DNA of 57,208 nucleotides from an uncultured Bacilli bacterium. GTDB lineage: Bacteria > Bacillota_I > Bacilli_A > RF39 > UBA660. The stretch is from positions 1 through 57,208 of the forward strand of contig CALVQK010000011.1 in NCBI GenBank assembly GCA_944358305.1, read 5' to 3'. This document shows positions 1-7,209 of the stretch, piece after piece (position 1 is the stretch's first letter; every line of letters starts with the position of its first letter). The notes under the pieces were generated by a model. It saw nothing but the letters and a program-made list of their open reading frames with translations. It did not search any database and had not been told where the DNA came from. A program made the translations under genes and the position numbers.

Positions 1-46
1 TGAAACATATAAAGAAAGTATGTGATTTAATATAGAGAAGTACTGT

Positions 47-68
47 AATTATTTCCCGGGAAATAATT
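47..68. other. Noc-type binding site (NBS) 1
   Basis: 22-bp perfect palindrome with core ATTTCCCGGGAAAT (51-64), the sequence known to be bound by B. subtilis Noc, the nucleoid-occlusion paralogue of ParB. Confidence 0.82.
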
Positions 69-106
69 TATAAAGAAAAACTTAAATTTTTATATTATCT
101 ATACAA

Positions 107-122
107 TGTTCCACGTGAAACA
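107..122. other. parS site 1 (ParB/Spo0J binding)
   Basis: Exact match to the B. subtilis parS form TGTTCCACGTGAAACA, a near-perfect palindrome. ParB loads here, spreads and recruits SMC. Confidence 0.93.
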
Positions 123-162
123 TATGAAGAAAGTATGTGATTTAATATAGAGAGGTACTATT

Positions 163-182
163 ATTATTTCCCGGGAAATAAT
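163..182. other. Noc-type binding site 2
   Basis: 20-bp perfect palindrome with the same 14-bp core at 166-179. Confidence 0.82.
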
Positions 183-221
183 TTATAAAGAAAAGCTTAA
201 ATTTTTATATTATCTATACAA

Positions 222-237
222 TGTTCCACGTGAAACA
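222..237. other. parS site 2
   Basis: Identical 16-bp parS, exactly 115 bp after site 1. Confidence 0.93.
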
Positions 238-276
238 TATAAAGAAAGTATGTAGTTTAATATAGAGAAGTACTGT

Positions 277-298
277 AATTATTTCCTGGGAAATAATT
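277..298. other. Noc-type binding site 3 (one mismatch)
   Basis: Same palindrome with one C-to-T change at 287 in the core (ATTTCCTGGGAAAT, 281-294). It is probably a weakened site. Confidence 0.7.
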
Positions 299-336
299 TG
301 TAAAGAGAAGTTTATATTTTTATATGATCTATACAA

Positions 337-352
337 TGTTCCACGTGAAACA
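337..352. other. parS site 3
   Basis: Identical 16-bp parS, exactly 115 bp after site 2. Confidence 0.93.
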
Positions 353-391
353 TATAAAGAAAGTATGTGATTTAATATAGAGAAGTACTGT

Positions 392-413
392 AATTATTTC
401 CCGGGAAATAATT
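392..413. other. Noc-type binding site 4
   Basis: 22-bp perfect palindrome with core at 396-409. Confidence 0.82.
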
Positions 414-451
414 TATAAAGAAAAACTTAAATTTTTATATGATCTATACAA

Positions 452-467
452 TGTTCCACGTGAAACA
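452..467. other. parS site 4
   Basis: Identical 16-bp parS, exactly 115 bp after site 3. The half-site at bases 1-7 is a fifth copy cut by the window edge. Confidence 0.93.
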
Positions 468-509
468 TATAAAGAAAGTATGTAGTTTAATATAGAGAAG
501 TACTGTAAT

Positions 510-525
510 TATTTCCCGGGAAATA
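510..525. other. Noc-type binding site 5
   Basis: Core ATTTCCCGGGAAAT is intact at 511-524, but the outer palindrome arms are lost on the right where the array ends. Confidence 0.78.
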
Positions 526-549
526 TTTTGCAAAAAAATAATGTTTTTC

Positions 550-579
550 TTTACAAAAGATATGCATTTCTTATATACT
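550..579 (+). promoter_or_regulatory. SigA-type promoter of the SRP RNA
   Basis: -35 TTTACA (550-555), 18-bp spacer, -10 TATACT (574-579). The predicted start near 586 coincides with the first paired base of the SRP RNA. Confidence 0.75.
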
Positions 580-585
580 ATTATT

Positions 586-664
586 GTGCAATAAATTAGT
601 TTGGAAACAGGTCAGGATGGAAACATAGCAGCCTTAACAAATTTAATTTATGTGCACTTTTTTT
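586..664 (+). ncRNA. ffs: Signal recognition particle RNA, small (4.5S-like) type
   Basis: The region 611-633 carries the SRP domain IV signature: GTCAGG on the 5' side, a GAAA tetraloop on an ATG/CAT stem, and AGCAGCC on the 3' side. Flanking arms (gtgcaataaatt near 586 and aatttatgtgcac near 645-657) pair to close the rod, and a T-run follows at 658-664. In B. subtilis the SRP RNA gene (scr) also sits between tadA and dnaX, which supports the call. It binds Ffh for co-translational protein targeting. The ends are estimated. Confidence 0.92.
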
Positions 665-677
665 GTGGGGTGATTTT

Positions 678-1136
678 ATGAATGATTATGATTACATGTT
701 AATAGCTTTGAAGGAAGCTAGAAAAGCTTATGCCAATGACGAGGTTCCAGTAGGTGCTGTTATTGTGCAAAATAATAAAATTATTGGTAAAGCTTATAAT
801 AAAAAAGAACAAAATAAATGTGCACTTTTACATGCTGAACTTATTGCAATAGAAAAAGCTTGTAAAAAAGTAAGTAACTGGAGATTAGTTGATTCTACTA
901 TATATGTAACATTGGAGCCATGTCCAATGTGTGCTAGTGCTATTAAACAAAGTAGAATTAAAAAAATAGTGTATTTATTTGAAAATAGTAATAGTGATAC
1001 CAAGAAAATTGTTGAAATGATTGCGAATTCTAGAGATTCAAATCAACCTGTGGAAAAAGCAAAATTGGATATTTCTAAATTTTCTGTTTCTGATCAAACT
1101 TTGATAAGCTTATTTTTTCAAAAAAAGAGATATTGA
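678..1136 (+). CDS. tadA: tRNA adenosine(34) deaminase TadA
   Basis: Zinc-dependent deaminase converting A34 to inosine in tRNA-Arg(ACG) anticodons. HAE (H52, E54) gives the zinc ligand and catalytic glutamate, and PCPMC (C82, C85) the other zinc ligands. Length 152 aa is normal. The ATG at 678 follows GGGGTG at good spacing; an upstream in-frame TTG at 663 has no ribosome site. The C-terminal third (after about residue 95) is more diverged than usual. It follows the SRP RNA and precedes dnaX, as in B. subtilis (yaaJ). Confidence 0.92.
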   Translation: MNDYDYMLIALKEARKAYANDEVPVGAVIVQNNKIIGKAYNKKEQNKCALLHAELIAIEKACKKVSNWRLVDSTIYVTLEPCPMCASAIKQSRIKKIVYLFENSNSDTKKIVEMIANSRDSNQPVEKAKLDISKFSVSDQTLISLFFQKKRY

Positions 1137-1204
1137 ACAAATGTTTTATATATTATTTTTTTGCTTTGTTTGTTATACTAATTGTGTTAAGTGAGGTGAT
1201 ACAT

Positions 1205-2899
1205 ATGTATCAAGCTTTGTATCGTAAATATAGGCCTACTATATTTGAAGATGTAGTCGGTCAAAATATAGTTGTTAATACTTTAAAAAATGCGGTAATT
1301 TATAATCATATAAATCATGCTTATTTGTTTTCAGGACCTAGAGGTACAGGAAAAACTACAATTGCGAAAATATTTGCTAGATCAGTTAATTGTTTGGATC
1401 CAGTGGATGGCGTTGCCTGTGGAAAATGTAAAAATTGTTTATATTCTTTTTCTCAAGAATGTATGGATATTATAGAAATAGATGCCGCTTCTAATAATGG
1501 TGTTGATGAAATAAGAGAACTTAGAAGTAAAGTTAACATTTTACCTAGTGAATTAAAGTATAAAGTTTATATAATTGATGAAGTTCATATGTTATCAATC
1601 GGAGCATTTAATGCTTTGTTAAAAACTATAGAAGAGCCACCTGAACATGTTATTTTTATATTGGCTACAACGGATCCACAAAAAATTCCAGCTACTATTA
1701 TTTCAAGGTGTCAATGGTATGCTTTTAAAAAGATAAGTAATGAAGATATTGTAACTAGACTTAATGAGATAGTTGAAAAAGAGAATATTAAAATAGAATC
1801 TAATGTCCTTTTGAAAATAGCACATGCTTCTGATGGTGGATTGCGCGATGCTATTGGTCTTTTAGATAAACTTAGGGCTTATAGCAATGAGAATATAACT
1901 TTAAATGATTTTTATGAGATAAATGGTGAGATTAATGAAGAAGAACTAAAAAAGCTTGAAAATTTGATTTTTTCTTTAGATATTAGTGGTGTTCTTGCTA
2001 TTATTGAAGAATATTATTATAATGGTAAAAATTTAATTCAAGTTGTTAAGCAATTAATGCTTCTTATTAAAGATGAACTTTTTGAACATTATATAAACAA
2101 TAATGCACTTCTTTATGATGAAAATAAATTGGTTGATTTTCTTAATCTTTTGAATGAACAATTGGTAGAAATTAAAAAAGCAGATGATGTTAGATTGTCA
2201 ATAGAGATTTTTTTATTACATTACATCAATGATCAGAAGAAAAACGAAACATCTTCTGTGGTAAATTCCACTCCTGAAGATTTAGAAAAAGTTAATTTAA
2301 AGAAGTTTTCTAAATCTAATGAAAGTAAAAAAACTATTTCCACAGAAAAAGTGGAAAAACAAGAAACTTCAACTGCTTTATCGACAGAGGCTGTGCAAAA
2401 AAATAATGAGCAAATGAAAGAATATGAAGAGTTGATGTTAATAAGAAGTAAAAATACTATGATAGAAGCTTTAAAAGATGAATTAAATATAGAAATAAAA
2501 AATCTTGAAAAACTTAACGATTATACTTTTGATCCTAACTTTGGTTATTTAGCATGTGAACTTCTTGACGGAAAAGTAAGAGCTTCTAGTCCTAAAAATA
2601 TTATTATTAGTTATGACTATGAAGGATTAGTCGATAAATTAAGTGATCACTTTAATAAATTAAATGAATTTTACAATGAAAAGACAGGCTCATCTAAGAA
2701 AATTGCTTTTATTACAACAACAAAATGGAATGAGTTAAGAAGTGAGTATGTTAGTCTTCATAAACAAGGTAAACAGTTTACTTATCAGGAAGAACCTGTA
2801 TTGAATACTTTAAAAGAAGATGATAAAATAAATAGTGAATCTGATGATTTAATTAATAAAACAATTGAGATGTTTGGCGATTTAGTTGAAGTAGAATAG
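1205..2899 (+). CDS. dnaX: DNA polymerase III subunits gamma/tau
   Basis: Clamp-loader ATPase, 564 aa. It starts MYQALYRKYRP, the conserved N-terminus; the in-frame start at 1133 would add a spurious hydrophobic leader, while ATG 1205 has GAGGTGAT upstream. Walker A GPRGTGKT is at residues 44-51, followed by a cysteine zinc module, the DEVHML Walker B and an SRC sensor. Domains I-III end near residue 370; a charged linker and a tau-specific C-terminus follow. A heptamer A AAA AAT at 2398-2404 with AGAGG just upstream could yield a 400-aa gamma-like product (see findings). Confidence 0.95.
   Translation: MYQALYRKYRPTIFEDVVGQNIVVNTLKNAVIYNHINHAYLFSGPRGTGKTTIAKIFARSVNCLDPVDGVACGKCKNCLYSFSQECMDIIEIDAASNNGVDEIRELRSKVNILPSELKYKVYIIDEVHMLSIGAFNALLKTIEEPPEHVIFILATTDPQKIPATIISRCQWYAFKKISNEDIVTRLNEIVEKENIKIESNVLLKIAHASDGGLRDAIGLLDKLRAYSNENITLNDFYEINGEINEEELKKLENLIFSLDISGVLAIIEEYYYNGKNLIQVVKQLMLLIKDELFEHYINNNALLYDENKLVDFLNLLNEQLVEIKKADDVRLSIEIFLLHYINDQKKNETSSVVNSTPEDLEKVNLKKFSKSNESKKTISTEKVEKQETSTALSTEAVQKNNEQMKEYEELMLIRSKNTMIEALKDELNIEIKNLEKLNDYTFDPNFGYLACELLDGKVRASSPKNIIISYDYEGLVDKLSDHFNKLNEFYNEKTGSSKKIAFITTTKWNELRSEYVSLHKQGKQFTYQEEPVLNTLKEDDKINSESDDLINKTIEMFGDLVEVE
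2386..2406 (+). promoter_or_regulatory. Candidate -1 frameshift site inside dnaX
   Basis: In the dnaX frame the heptamer reads A AAA AAT (2398-2404). AGAGG, resembling a Shine-Dalgarno, lies 7 nt upstream (2386-2390). After a -1 slip the next codon is TAA (2404-2406). The product would be 400 aa and contain only domains I-III. Confidence 0.5.
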
Positions 2900-2914
2900 A
2901 AAGAAGGAATAATT

Positions 2915-3211
2915 ATGAATATACAAGCAATGATGAAACAAGCTCAAAAGCTACAAAGTGATATGATGAAAGCTAAAGATGAAATAGATAAGATGGAATT
3001 TTCTAGTACTAATGGTTTAGTAACAGTTAAAATTAATGGGAAAAAAGAACTTTTAGAAGTTAATATAGAAAATGATTCTGATTTTTCAAGTGATGATTTA
3101 GAAATGCTTCAAGATATGATTGTAATTGCTACTAATGATGCGATGAAACAAGTTGATAAAGTAACAGAAGAAAAAATGGGACGTTTTAGTTCAGTTCCAG
3201 GGTTGTTTTAA
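2915..3211 (+). CDS. ybaB: Nucleoid-associated protein, YbaB/EbfC family
   Basis: 98-aa small DNA-binding dimer. Lys/Met-rich N-terminal helix (MMKQAQKLQSDM) and a C-terminal GRFSSVPGLF tail are typical of the family. It sits between dnaX and recR in the conserved dnaX-ybaB-recR operon and overlaps recR by one base (TAATG). A ribosome site (AGAAGGAA) precedes the ATG. The family binds DNA non-specifically; its exact role is unsettled. Confidence 0.93.
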   Translation: MNIQAMMKQAQKLQSDMMKAKDEIDKMEFSSTNGLVTVKINGKKELLEVNIENDSDFSSDDLEMLQDMIVIATNDAMKQVDKVTEEKMGRFSSVPGLF

Positions 3212-3807
3212 TGTATCCTGAAAGTTTAAAGAGTTTAATAGAAAGTTTTGAGAACTTTCCAGGTATAGGAGAAAAAACCGCTGAACGTATGGCTTTTTCT
3301 GTTTTGAATTTTGATGAAGATAAATTTAAATTATTACAAGAAAATTTAGAGGACGTAAAGAATAACATTCATCCTTGTAAGATTTGTAATTCTCTTACTG
3401 ATAAGGAAATATGTTCAATATGTGGATCTGATTTAAGAGAGAAAGAAACTATTTTGGTAGTTGAAGATTCTAAGATAGTGTTTCTTTTTGAAAAACTTGG
3501 TACTTATAAAGGAATGTATCATGTTATAAATGGTCTTATTTCTCCTTTAGATGATATTAATCCTGAAGATATAGGTCTTGATAAATTATTGGATAGAGTA
3601 AAAAAAGAAAATATTAAGGAAGTTATTTTGGCTTTAAAACCTAGTGTAGAAGGTGAAATTACATCTTTATATATAAAAAAAATATTAGAAGGAATGAATA
3701 TAGTTGTTACAAGGCTTGCCAGTGGTGTTCCAATTGGTGCTGATATGGAATATATTGATACTCTTACACTTGAAAGAGCTTTGGAAGATAGAAAAGAAGT
3801 TTCATAA
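3211..3807 (+). CDS. recR: Recombination mediator RecR
   Basis: 198-aa DNA-repair protein acting with RecF/RecO in loading RecA at gaps. It has an N-terminal helix-hairpin-helix (ENFPGIGEKTAERMA), a zinc finger with C56, C59, C68 and C71, then a Toprim domain (LVVEDSK...). The last element is the LASGVPIGADMEYID segment typical of RecR. Length is normal. It is translationally coupled to ybaB. Confidence 0.96.
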   Translation: MYPESLKSLIESFENFPGIGEKTAERMAFSVLNFDEDKFKLLQENLEDVKNNIHPCKICNSLTDKEICSICGSDLREKETILVVEDSKIVFLFEKLGTYKGMYHVINGLISPLDDINPEDIGLDKLLDRVKKENIKEVILALKPSVEGEITSLYIKKILEGMNIVVTRLASGVPIGADMEYIDTLTLERALEDRKEVS

Positions 3808-3813
3808 TACAAT

Positions 3814-3847
3814 AAGCCTTTTCATATAATTTAATGGGTGAAGGCTT
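3814..3847 (+). promoter_or_regulatory. Hairpin covering the bofA ribosome-binding site
   Basis: AAGCCTT (3814-3820) pairs with AAGGCTT (3841-3847), which includes the 3' part of the ribosome site GGGTGAAGG (3836-3844) and abuts the TTG start at 3848. It could mask initiation. Only four T follow the right arm, so it makes a poor terminator. Confidence 0.4.
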
Positions 3848-4033
3848 TTGAAAAAACTATGGCAATGTTTAAAAAAAATAATAATTAGTGCTTTTATATT
3901 ATATGGATATAATTTAATTGCAACGAGATTTAATTTAGTTATTCCAATTAATGTTTTTACAGTAGGTTCAGTTAGTATATTAGGTTTTCCAATGCTATTT
4001 GTTTTAGTTTTATTAAAAGTATTAATGTTTTAA
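3848..4033 (+). CDS. bofA: Pro-sigma-K processing inhibitor BofA-like membrane protein
   Basis: 61 aa, TTG start with GGGTGAAGG upstream. Two hydrophobic segments (residues 9-25 and 42-60) flank IPINVFTVGSVSILGFP, which matches the BofA signature (IPxN..T....G.LG.PG). In B. subtilis BofA holds SpoIVFB inactive until the forespore signal arrives, and bofA lies just after recR, as here. It is slightly shorter than the usual 80-90 aa. The position supports the assignment. Confidence 0.83.
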   Translation: MKKLWQCLKKIIISAFILYGYNLIATRFNLVIPINVFTVGSVSILGFPMLFVLVLLKVLMF

Positions 4034-4048
4034 GAGGTGGATGCAGTA

Positions 4049-4873
4049 ATGAATTTAGATGTTGAGTCTTTGCAGCCTAAATTTTATAATCAAATAACTA
4101 AAGCCCTTAATAAGGGCTTTTTGTCTCATGCTTATTTAGTGGAAACTAATAATAATAGTATTGATGTAGTAAAAAAATACATTCTTTTTTTAGTACAAAA
4201 AATATATGAGGATTCATATAAAAATAGTGATGTTACTATTCCTTTAGATAAATTGTTTCATTTAATTGAAAATAAAGAGTTTCCTGATTATATAGAGATT
4301 AACCCTGTTAATAATCAGATAAAAAAAGAACAATTATTGTTTGTTAGAGAAGAGTTTTCGAGTAAGTCATTATATAATACAAGAAAAGTATATGTTGTTT
4401 ATGAATGTGAGAAAATGAATATTAGTGCCTCTAATACAATATTAAAATTTTTAGAAGAGCCTAGTGAAGGTGTAGTAGCTATTTTTGTTACTAGTAATCA
4501 ATATAATGTTTTAGATACTATTAGATCTAGGTGTCAAATTATGAGTCTTAAATATGAAGAAAATGATGAGATAGCTTTTTCTGATGATGTTCTTAGTTTT
4601 ATTAATGATATTAATAAAAGAAAAGATAGTGATTTGTTGTTGAACTTTAATTATTATAATAATAATTTCTTTAAAGATAAGGTAACTGCAATTGCATTTA
4701 TAAAAGATTTACTTAGCTATTATGAAATAATGTTAAATAAAAATGATAATAATAATTTAGAAGAGATAGTTTTAATAGTCTCTGTTCTTGATGATGCCTT
4801 GAATAAGTTGAAATATAATGTTAATATGAAATTATGGATTGATAATTTATTAATTTCACTTATGGAGGTGTAG
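4049..4873 (+). CDS. holB: DNA polymerase III delta' subunit
   Basis: 274-aa non-ATPase clamp-loader subunit related to DnaX. SHAYLV near the N-terminus, a Walker B remnant (VVYECEKMN), NTILKFLEEPSEGV and the IRSRCQ sensor are typical. No Walker A and no zinc module remain, as expected for delta'. ATG 4049 is preceded by AGAGGTGG; the in-frame GTG at 4037 overlaps that ribosome site. Codons 18-24 encode a terminator-like hairpin (4100-4122). It is followed at 2 nt by ricT. Confidence 0.88.
   Translation: MNLDVESLQPKFYNQITKALNKGFLSHAYLVETNNNSIDVVKKYILFLVQKIYEDSYKNSDVTIPLDKLFHLIENKEFPDYIEINPVNNQIKKEQLLFVREEFSSKSLYNTRKVYVVYECEKMNISASNTILKFLEEPSEGVVAIFVTSNQYNVLDTIRSRCQIMSLKYEENDEIAFSDDVLSFINDINKRKDSDLLLNFNYYNNNFFKDKVTAIAFIKDLLSYYEIMLNKNDNNNLEEIVLIVSVLDDALNKLKYNVNMKLWIDNLLISLMEV
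4100..4122 (+). terminator. Terminator-like hairpin inside holB
   Basis: AAAGCCCTT (4100-4108), 3-nt loop, AAGGGCTTT (4112-4120), then TTG. The 9-bp stem is GC-richer than its surroundings and a T5 run (4118-4122) overlaps the 3' arm. It lies about 50 nt into the holB coding sequence. Confidence 0.5.
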
Positions 4874-4875
4874 TT

Positions 4876-5655
4876 ATGAAATTATTAAAGATTTCTTATA
4901 TAGATGAATTATTTAGTAATTATGATTATATAGAATATCCTGTAAATACTTTTTTTAAGGTAGGTTGGGATATTATTGTTAATAATAATGATTTACTTAA
5001 AATTGCGTCTGTTGTTAGCATAGAAGATCTTGATGATATTGATATAAAATCAAAGTTTGTTAGAGTTGCTACAAAGAAAGATAGAGAACAACATAATAAA
5101 AATAGAGAAGAAAGTATGAAAGCTCTTTCTTTTGCTTCTACTAAATCCTTAGAATTAGACTTAGATATGCATTTTATTTCATCATTTTATACTTTTGATA
5201 GAAAACAATTGTTTTTTTCTTATGTTGCAGATAATAGGATTGATTTTAGGGAACTTGCAAAAATTTTGGCACAAAAATATAAAACAAGAATTGAACTTAG
5301 GCAAGTTGGTGTTAGAGATAGAGCGAAAAAAGTAGGTGGACTTGGTCCTTGTGGCTTATTTTTATGTTGTAGTACATTTTTAACTGATTTTACTAGTGTT
5401 TCAATTAATATGGCAAAAAATCAGTTTTTGGCTTTAAATCCTACTAAGATAAATGGACTTTGTGGTAGACTTCTATGCTGTCTTAATTATGAAGATGAAG
5501 TTTATACTGAATTAAAAAAAGGATTACCTGCGATTGGCAATTTAGTTGAGACTAATGAAGGATTAGGAAAAGTTGTAGAAGTTGATGTTTTTAAAAGAAC
5601 TTATAAAGCTGAGATTAAAGAAAAAGGTATATTGGAGTTTGCTGTTAATGAATAA
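4876..5655 (+). CDS. ricT: PSP1-domain regulator RicT (YaaT)
   Basis: 259 aa. In Bacillus, RicT forms the Y-complex with RicA and RicF, binds Fe-S clusters, and affects RNase Y processing, phosphorelay and sporulation. Two cysteine clusters match the family: GLGPCGLFLCC (C159, C164, C165) and GLCGRLLCC (C196, C201, C202). The gene follows holB exactly as yaaT follows holB in B. subtilis. Its 3' end overlaps the next gene by 8 bases. No ricA or ricF is visible in this window. Confidence 0.92.
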   Translation: MKLLKISYIDELFSNYDYIEYPVNTFFKVGWDIIVNNNDLLKIASVVSIEDLDDIDIKSKFVRVATKKDREQHNKNREESMKALSFASTKSLELDLDMHFISSFYTFDRKQLFFSYVADNRIDFRELAKILAQKYKTRIELRQVGVRDRAKKVGGLGPCGLFLCCSTFLTDFTSVSINMAKNQFLALNPTKINGLCGRLLCCLNYEDEVYTELKKGLPAIGNLVETNEGLGKVVEVDVFKRTYKAEIKEKGILEFAVNE

Positions 5656-6349
5656 TAAAAGTATGGAATTTTTGTATAATGGTGTTACTAGGACTATTTA
5701 CTATGATAATGAACATTTTAGTGTAACAACTGATAATCTTGCTCTTGCTAATTTTATTAAGATAAAAAATAAAGATAAGTTGTTAGTTGAGTTTGGAAGT
5801 GGACTTTTAACAATTCCCTTGCTTCTTTCTACACGTACTAATATTAAAATGATAGGAATAGAAAAAGATAAACAAGCTTGTTTACTTTCTAATATGTCAG
5901 TAAAATCTAATAATTTAGAAAAAAATGTTAAAGTTATTAATGATGATATTTTAAATATAAAGAATTATTTTGATATTAATAGTATTGATATTATTGTTTG
6001 TAATCCGCCTTATTTTCTTTTAAATAATGAATCTATTCTTAGTAATAAAGATTCTTTAAAAATGGCTAGGCATGAAGTTAGTATGACATTTGATGATGTA
6101 GCTTTTCTTGCCAAAGTTTATTTGAGGGATGGAGGTAGTTTATTTATAATTCAAAGGGCTAGTAGACTTTTTGAAATTAGAGATACTTTAGTTAAAAATA
6201 ATTTAGCTATTAAAGAAATTCAGTTTATTTATCATGATTTAAATACAAAATCAAAACTTGTTTTGATAGAAGCTAGGAAAAGTGGTAGTGAACATGATTT
6301 GAAAGTATTAAAACCTATAATTTTAAAGGAAGGTGATGTTAATGAGTGA
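5648..6349 (+). CDS. trmN6: tRNA1(Val) (adenine-37-N6)-methyltransferase-like protein
   Basis: 233-aa class I SAM methyltransferase. The SAM-binding loop VEFGSGLLTIPLLL (about 47-60) and the N6-adenine motif NPPY (119-122) are clear. ATG 5648 lies within the end of ricT; an upstream in-frame start inside ricT gives an implausible leader. It corresponds by position to B. subtilis yabB, between ricT and rsmI. The tRNA substrate is inferred from the family, not shown by sequence. Confidence 0.82.
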   Translation: MNNKSMEFLYNGVTRTIYYDNEHFSVTTDNLALANFIKIKNKDKLLVEFGSGLLTIPLLLSTRTNIKMIGIEKDKQACLLSNMSVKSNNLEKNVKVINDDILNIKNYFDINSIDIIVCNPPYFLLNNESILSNKDSLKMARHEVSMTFDDVAFLAKVYLRDGGSLFIIQRASRLFEIRDTLVKNNLAIKEIQFIYHDLNTKSKLVLIEARKSGSEHDLKVLKPIILKEGDVNE

Positions 6350-7169
6350 TAAGCCTAGTTTATATTTAATACCTACACCTATTGGTAATTTAGATGATAT
6401 TACTATTAGAGCTTTAAAAACTTTAGAACTTGTTAATATAATACTTTGTGAAGATACTAGGGAGACTTCTAAACTTTTAAGTAAGTATAATATTAAAAAT
6501 AAGTTAGTAAGCTGTCATGAATTTAATGAAGATAAGATGAAAGATAAAGTTTTAAATTATTTGGAAAGCGGTTTGAATGTAGGGCTTGTTACAGATCAGG
6601 GAACTCCTTTGATTAGTGATCCTGGTTATAAAGTAGTTGAATTTATTGCTAATCATGGCTATAATATAGTGAGTTTGCCTGGGGCTACTGCATTTGTTCC
6701 GGCATTGACAATATCTGCTTTAGCACCTTCTCCTTTTACTTTTTATGGCTTTCTTAATGCTAAGAAGAATAAACAATTTAAGGAACTAGAATCTTTAAAA
6801 AATCATCCTTATACTTTAATATTTTATGAAGCACCTCATAGATTGATAGAAACTTTGAATAATATTAAAGAAATTTTTGGAGATAGGAAGGTTTGTGTAG
6901 TTAGAGAAATATCTAAAAAGTATGAACAGGCAGTTAGAGGTAAAATTAGTGAAGTAGTAGAAACTGATTTTCCTATTAAAGGTGAATTTGTTATTGTGGT
7001 TGAAGGTGCAAATTTAGAATTTGATTTTAATAGTATGAGTATAGTAGATCATGTTGATTTTTATATAAACGATGGTAATACTAAAAATGATGCAATTAAG
7101 TTAGTAGCAAAAGAAAGAGGTATTCCTAAATCTATTATTTATAAAGAATATCTAGAAAAGAAGAAATAA
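6342..7169 (+). CDS. rsmI: 16S rRNA (cytidine(1402)-2'-O)-methyltransferase
   Basis: 275-aa SAM-dependent enzyme of the tetrapyrrole methylase fold acting on C1402. YLIPTPIGNLDDITIRAL at the start, LCEDTRETSKLL, TDQGTPLISDPGY and LPGATAFVPAL are diagnostic. AAAGGAAGG upstream favours ATG 6342 over the nearer GTG/ATG codons. It overlaps the previous gene by 8 bases. The next gene, pth, is separated by a Noc-type palindrome. Confidence 0.95.
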   Translation: MSDKPSLYLIPTPIGNLDDITIRALKTLELVNIILCEDTRETSKLLSKYNIKNKLVSCHEFNEDKMKDKVLNYLESGLNVGLVTDQGTPLISDPGYKVVEFIANHGYNIVSLPGATAFVPALTISALAPSPFTFYGFLNAKKNKQFKELESLKNHPYTLIFYEAPHRLIETLNNIKEIFGDRKVCVVREISKKYEQAVRGKISEVVETDFPIKGEFVIVVEGANLEFDFNSMSIVDHVDFYINDGNTKNDAIKLVAKERGIPKSIIYKEYLEKKK

Positions 7170-7191
7170 ATTATTTCCCGGGAAATAATTT
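7168..7191. other. Dispersed Noc-type binding site
   Basis: 24-bp perfect palindrome with core ATTTCCCGGGAAAT (7173-7186), the same as in the array at 1-525. It fills most of the 40-bp gap between rsmI and pth. No T-run follows, so a terminator is unlikely. Confidence 0.75.
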
Positions 7192-7209
7192 TGGAAAAGA
7201 GGTAACATT

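Larger units (their letters stand above)
1..525. repeat. 115-bp tandem repeat array with alternating parS and Noc-type sites
   Basis: About 4.5 copies of a 115-bp unit. Each unit carries one 16-bp ParB site and one palindrome matching the B. subtilis Noc site. parS starts fall at 107, 222, 337 and 452, and the array enters the window in the middle of a fifth parS (bases 1-7). Palindrome centres fall at 57.5, 172.5, 287.5, 402.5 and 517.5, so the two site types alternate every 57-58 bp. The linker between them is also conserved. The array lies upstream of the SRP RNA and dnaX, a region usually close to oriC. It is probably longer than seen, because the window starts inside it. Confidence 0.95.

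Noticed and set aside
1..525. CRISPR array
   Set aside because: The repeats are whole 115-bp tandem copies with conserved linkers, not short repeats with unique spacers, and no cas gene is near.
1133..1204. Hydrophobic N-terminal extension of DnaX
   Set aside because: The in-frame upstream start overlaps tadA and adds a membrane-like stretch unknown in DnaX; ATG 1205 has the ribosome site and conserved start.
2324..2332. A-run at 2326 in dnaX as the slippery site
   Set aside because: The run is out of phase for a -1 heptamer (T AAA AAA); the run at 2397-2403 is in phase and meets an immediate stop.
5582..5647. Longer N-terminus for the methyltransferase after ricT
   Set aside because: It would overlap ricT by over 70 bases and lacks a ribosome site.
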